Assembly (NCBI RefSeq): GCF_017873765.1
Contig: NZ_JAGGKP010000001.1
Span: 744,001-808,000 of the forward strand
Direction: 5' to 3'
Source of the DNA: Paenibacillus sediminis
GTDB lineage: Bacteria > Bacillota > Bacilli > Paenibacillales > Paenibacillaceae
DNA length: 64,000 bases
Below, piece after piece: positions 62,290-64,000 of the stretch; within the stretch, counting starts at the first letter, position 1; each line of letters starts with the position of its first letter. Under the pieces are notes generated by a model, which was not told where the DNA came from, did not search any database, and saw nothing but the letters and a program-made list of their open reading frames with translations. The position numbers and the translations under genes are program-made.

Positions 62290-63059
62290 TTTCTATGGAT
62301 CATATCACTTTACTTCGAGACAAACGACCTATTCTTGATGATGTCACCCTACAAATTGCTTCTGGCGAACATTGGGCGATCTTGGGTCGCAACGGCTCAG
62401 GGAAAACGACACTGCTTGAAATGATGACAGGCTATTTGTTTCCGACACAAGGTAAGATTGAGGTGCTTGGCAATACGTACGGCAGTTGTGATGTTCGAGA
62501 AGTACGTAAACAGATCGGATATATCAGTCAGTCTTTGCTTGAGAAATTAACACTTTCAGATCCGGTCTGGGAGGTTGTAGCGACGGGTGCTTTTGCATTT
62601 TTACGATTCTATCAGACGATTCCTGATGAAGTAAAATTACAAGCGATGAACCTTCTCGCAGAGATGAATCTTGGACATGCTTCGAATAATCCGTTAGGGA
62701 CACTTTCCCAAGGGGAGCGAAAAAAAGTAATGCTCGCTCGTTCGCTGATGGCTAATCCGCGTATCCTTATTATGGACGAACCATGTGCAGGATTAGATCT
62801 GTTTGAACGTGAGAAAATGTTGGTTGAAATCGATCGTCTTCGTCAGCGTGACGTAACCGTTGTGTACGTTACCCATCACATCGAAGAAATTGTGCCTCTA
62901 TTTACTCATGTCGCTCTTATTCGAGATGGCAAACTAGAGGCAGCAGGCCCCAAAAAAGAAGTATTAACAACAGAAACACTATTAAATACGTATGAAATTC
63001 CAGTTGATTTAGAATGGTCCGGAGATCGGCCGTGGATTAAAGTACGGAGTGGAGGTTAA
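62286..63059 (+). CDS. Stand-alone ABC ATPase (YlmA-like)
   Basis: A 257-residue ATP-binding protein. Walker A GRNGSGKTTLLE, Q-loop YISQSL, signature TLSQGERKKVMLARSL, Walker B ILIMDEPCAGLD and switch His in VTHHIEEI. The signature has LSQGE instead of LSGGQ. No permease or binding protein is adjacent, so it may be one of the YlmA/ModF-like ATPases not tied to transport. It overlaps the thioredoxin gene by 4 bases and is 6 bases before the methyltransferase gene. Confidence 0.85.
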   Translation: MISMDHITLLRDKRPILDDVTLQIASGEHWAILGRNGSGKTTLLEMMTGYLFPTQGKIEVLGNTYGSCDVREVRKQIGYISQSLLEKLTLSDPVWEVVATGAFAFLRFYQTIPDEVKLQAMNLLAEMNLGHASNNPLGTLSQGERKKVMLARSLMANPRILIMDEPCAGLDLFEREKMLVEIDRLRQRDVTVVYVTHHIEEIVPLFTHVALIRDGKLEAAGPKKEVLTTETLLNTYEIPVDLEWSGDRPWIKVRSGG

Positions 63060-63065
63060 CCTCAT

Positions 63066-64000
63066 TTGGATAATGAACAAATAACTAGTAATGACACCCG
63101 CGAAGGACATTCCAGATTTATATGTACTGCAAATCATGGATTTGCCCCTTACGCACAAGAAGAATTACGGCGTTTATTCGGAGCGGTCAAGAGCACGATG
63201 CTGATTTCAGGTGAAGTGTTCTTGGCAACACTCAATCGCTCAGCTGTGGAAGCAATAGAGCTCATTTCCGAGCATCCGCCCATTTTCCTTCGTCATATTC
63301 AGCCCGTTCAGTTTGAACAAGCGATTGTTAGTGATGAAGGAAATGATTCGCAGCAGCAAGCGCTCGAGGCGATGATTGCATTTCTATTAAACCGTAAAGA
63401 TACTTATGGACTAAGAACGACCGTACAAGTTCGAAAATCTGGAGACAGCCCATATGAAGGGAGTCCAGCTGAATTGAAACAATGGGTGCAGGAGCAGCTT
63501 GCTTCAGCAAATATGGAATTCGCCCTGCGCGATGCAGATGTGATCATTTCGATTTTTGTTTCAAAAGATAAATTGTTTGCAGGTGTTTCTTCGCCAGAAG
63601 ATAATTTATCCGATTGGAGCGGGGGAGCTATTCGTTTCCAAAAGGAAGAAGGACAAATTTCGAGGGCGAAATTCAAGCTGCTTGAAGTGGAGAAAACGTT
63701 TAACATAGATTTCACCAATTTCCGGAATGCGCTCGATATTGGAGCAGCACCTGGAGGATGGACGTCTTTTCTTATTGAACGCGGAATTCATGTGACAGCT
63801 GTCGACCCAGCAAAGATGCATCCATCGTTGATGGCTTCACCGCAACTTACTTATTTCAAGAAGAATGCAGCTGATGTAAAATTTAAAGAAAACCAGTTCG
63901 ATTTGCTCGTATGCGATATGAGCTGGAGTCCGAAGCTGATGGTTAAATTGGTTACGGATCTGCTATATGCGTTAGTGCCTGGGGGAACAGCTATTGTGAC
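63066..64000 (+). CDS. RlmM-like SAM-dependent methyltransferase, cut by the window end
   Basis: At least 311 codons; the stop is outside the window. Residues about 17-150 resemble a THUMP-like RNA-binding region (FICTANHGFAPYAQEELRRLF). From about 195 an FtsJ/RrmJ-type domain begins: Lys in SRAKFKLLEVEKTF, SAM motif LDIGAAPGGWTSFLIERG and the catalytic Asp in VCDMSWSPKLMVKLV. This is the layout of RlmM, the 23S rRNA 2'-O-methyltransferase. The start is TTG 63066, since GGAGGT (63051-63056) lies 9 bases before it and the nearby ATG is out of frame. It ends the gene run that starts with the EamA transporter. Confidence 0.82.
   Translation, partial: MDNEQITSNDTREGHSRFICTANHGFAPYAQEELRRLFGAVKSTMLISGEVFLATLNRSAVEAIELISEHPPIFLRHIQPVQFEQAIVSDEGNDSQQQALEAMIAFLLNRKDTYGLRTTVQVRKSGDSPYEGSPAELKQWVQEQLASANMEFALRDADVIISIFVSKDKLFAGVSSPEDNLSDWSGGAIRFQKEEGQISRAKFKLLEVEKTFNIDFTNFRNALDIGAAPGGWTSFLIERGIHVTAVDPAKMHPSLMASPQLTYFKKNAADVKFKENQFDLLVCDMSWSPKLMVKLVTDLLYALVPGGTAIV

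Noticed and set aside
1..64000. CRISPR arrays, insertion sequences, prophage, integrases, toxin-antitoxin pairs or restriction systems
   Set aside because: I found no regular repeat-spacer array, no transposase or integrase motifs, and no recognisable defence or phage genes. The gene content is largely core chromosome.

Overview
The window looks like a stretch of chromosome from a spore-forming, moderately AT-rich Firmicute of the Paenibacillus/Bacillus group. Evidence: sporulation genes (cotE, spoVK), the Bacillus-type orders cotE-mutS-mutL-miaA-hfq-spoVK-hflX-ynbB-glnR-glnA and lexA/yneA-ynzC, a bacilliredoxin of the YtxJ type, strong AGGAGG-type ribosome sites and sigma-A promoters. It carries 58 protein genes (two cut by the window ends), one tRNA-Lys, one probable gene remnant, and no rRNA, insertion sequence, prophage or CRISPR array that I can see.

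Layout. 1-3.6 kb: end of a copper-amine-oxidase-like stalk protein, a VOC-family remnant, tRNA-Lys(CTT) on the minus strand, a secreted GDSL hydrolase and an ABC-2 exporter pair. 3.6-8.1 kb: topoisomerase IV (parE-parC). 8.2-10.7 kb: two MarR regulators and a drug-type MFS pump with a clear palindromic operator. 10.8-18.1 kb: mainly small housekeeping or redox genes on the minus strand (RNA modification, bacilliredoxin, carbonic anhydrase, HesB-like protein) around an HpaB-type flavin monooxygenase, a nitronate monooxygenase-like protein and an AlkD-like DNA repair protein. 18.2-25.7 kb: M32 carboxypeptidase, a persulfide-handling CoA-disulfide reductase-rhodanese with its CstR-like repressor and twin operators, an SsuABC/ThiXYZ-type ABC importer and an aromatic-acid-exporter-like protein.

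25.9-33.2 kb is the most unusual part. A membrane-anchored phosphodiester-glycosidase-domain protein is followed by a single 1246-residue protein joining DUF2062, a GH18 hydrolase, a CE4 deacetylase and a GT2 polysaccharide synthase. Then come cotE and a putative COOH-NH2 ligase (amidoligase) wedged between cotE and mutS. 33.2-49 kb is a conserved block: mutS, mutL, RsmJ-like methyltransferase, miaA, hfq, a PonA-like penicillin-binding protein, a DUF402 protein, spoVK, hflX, ynbB, glnR and glnA. 49.1-53.2 kb: the divergent lexA/yneA SOS locus with five LexA boxes, ynzC, small membrane/lipoprotein genes and mtnD. 53.4-64 kb: metH, rnz, then a probable operon running from an EamA transporter through a HAD phosphatase, mutM, nfo, a cREC-domain protein, a thioredoxin-like protein and an orphan ABC ATPase to an RlmM-like methyltransferase cut by the window end.

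Regulation that can be read from the DNA: LexA boxes at lexA/yneA and a possible one over the mutS promoter; a good GlnR box before glnR-glnA; twin CstR-type operators; a MarR operator; and an inverted repeat over the mtnD promoter. DNA repair is well represented (AlkD-like, MutS, MutL, LexA, YneA, MutM, Nfo). The best candidates for something little described are the four-module polysaccharide protein and the amidoligase next to cotE.
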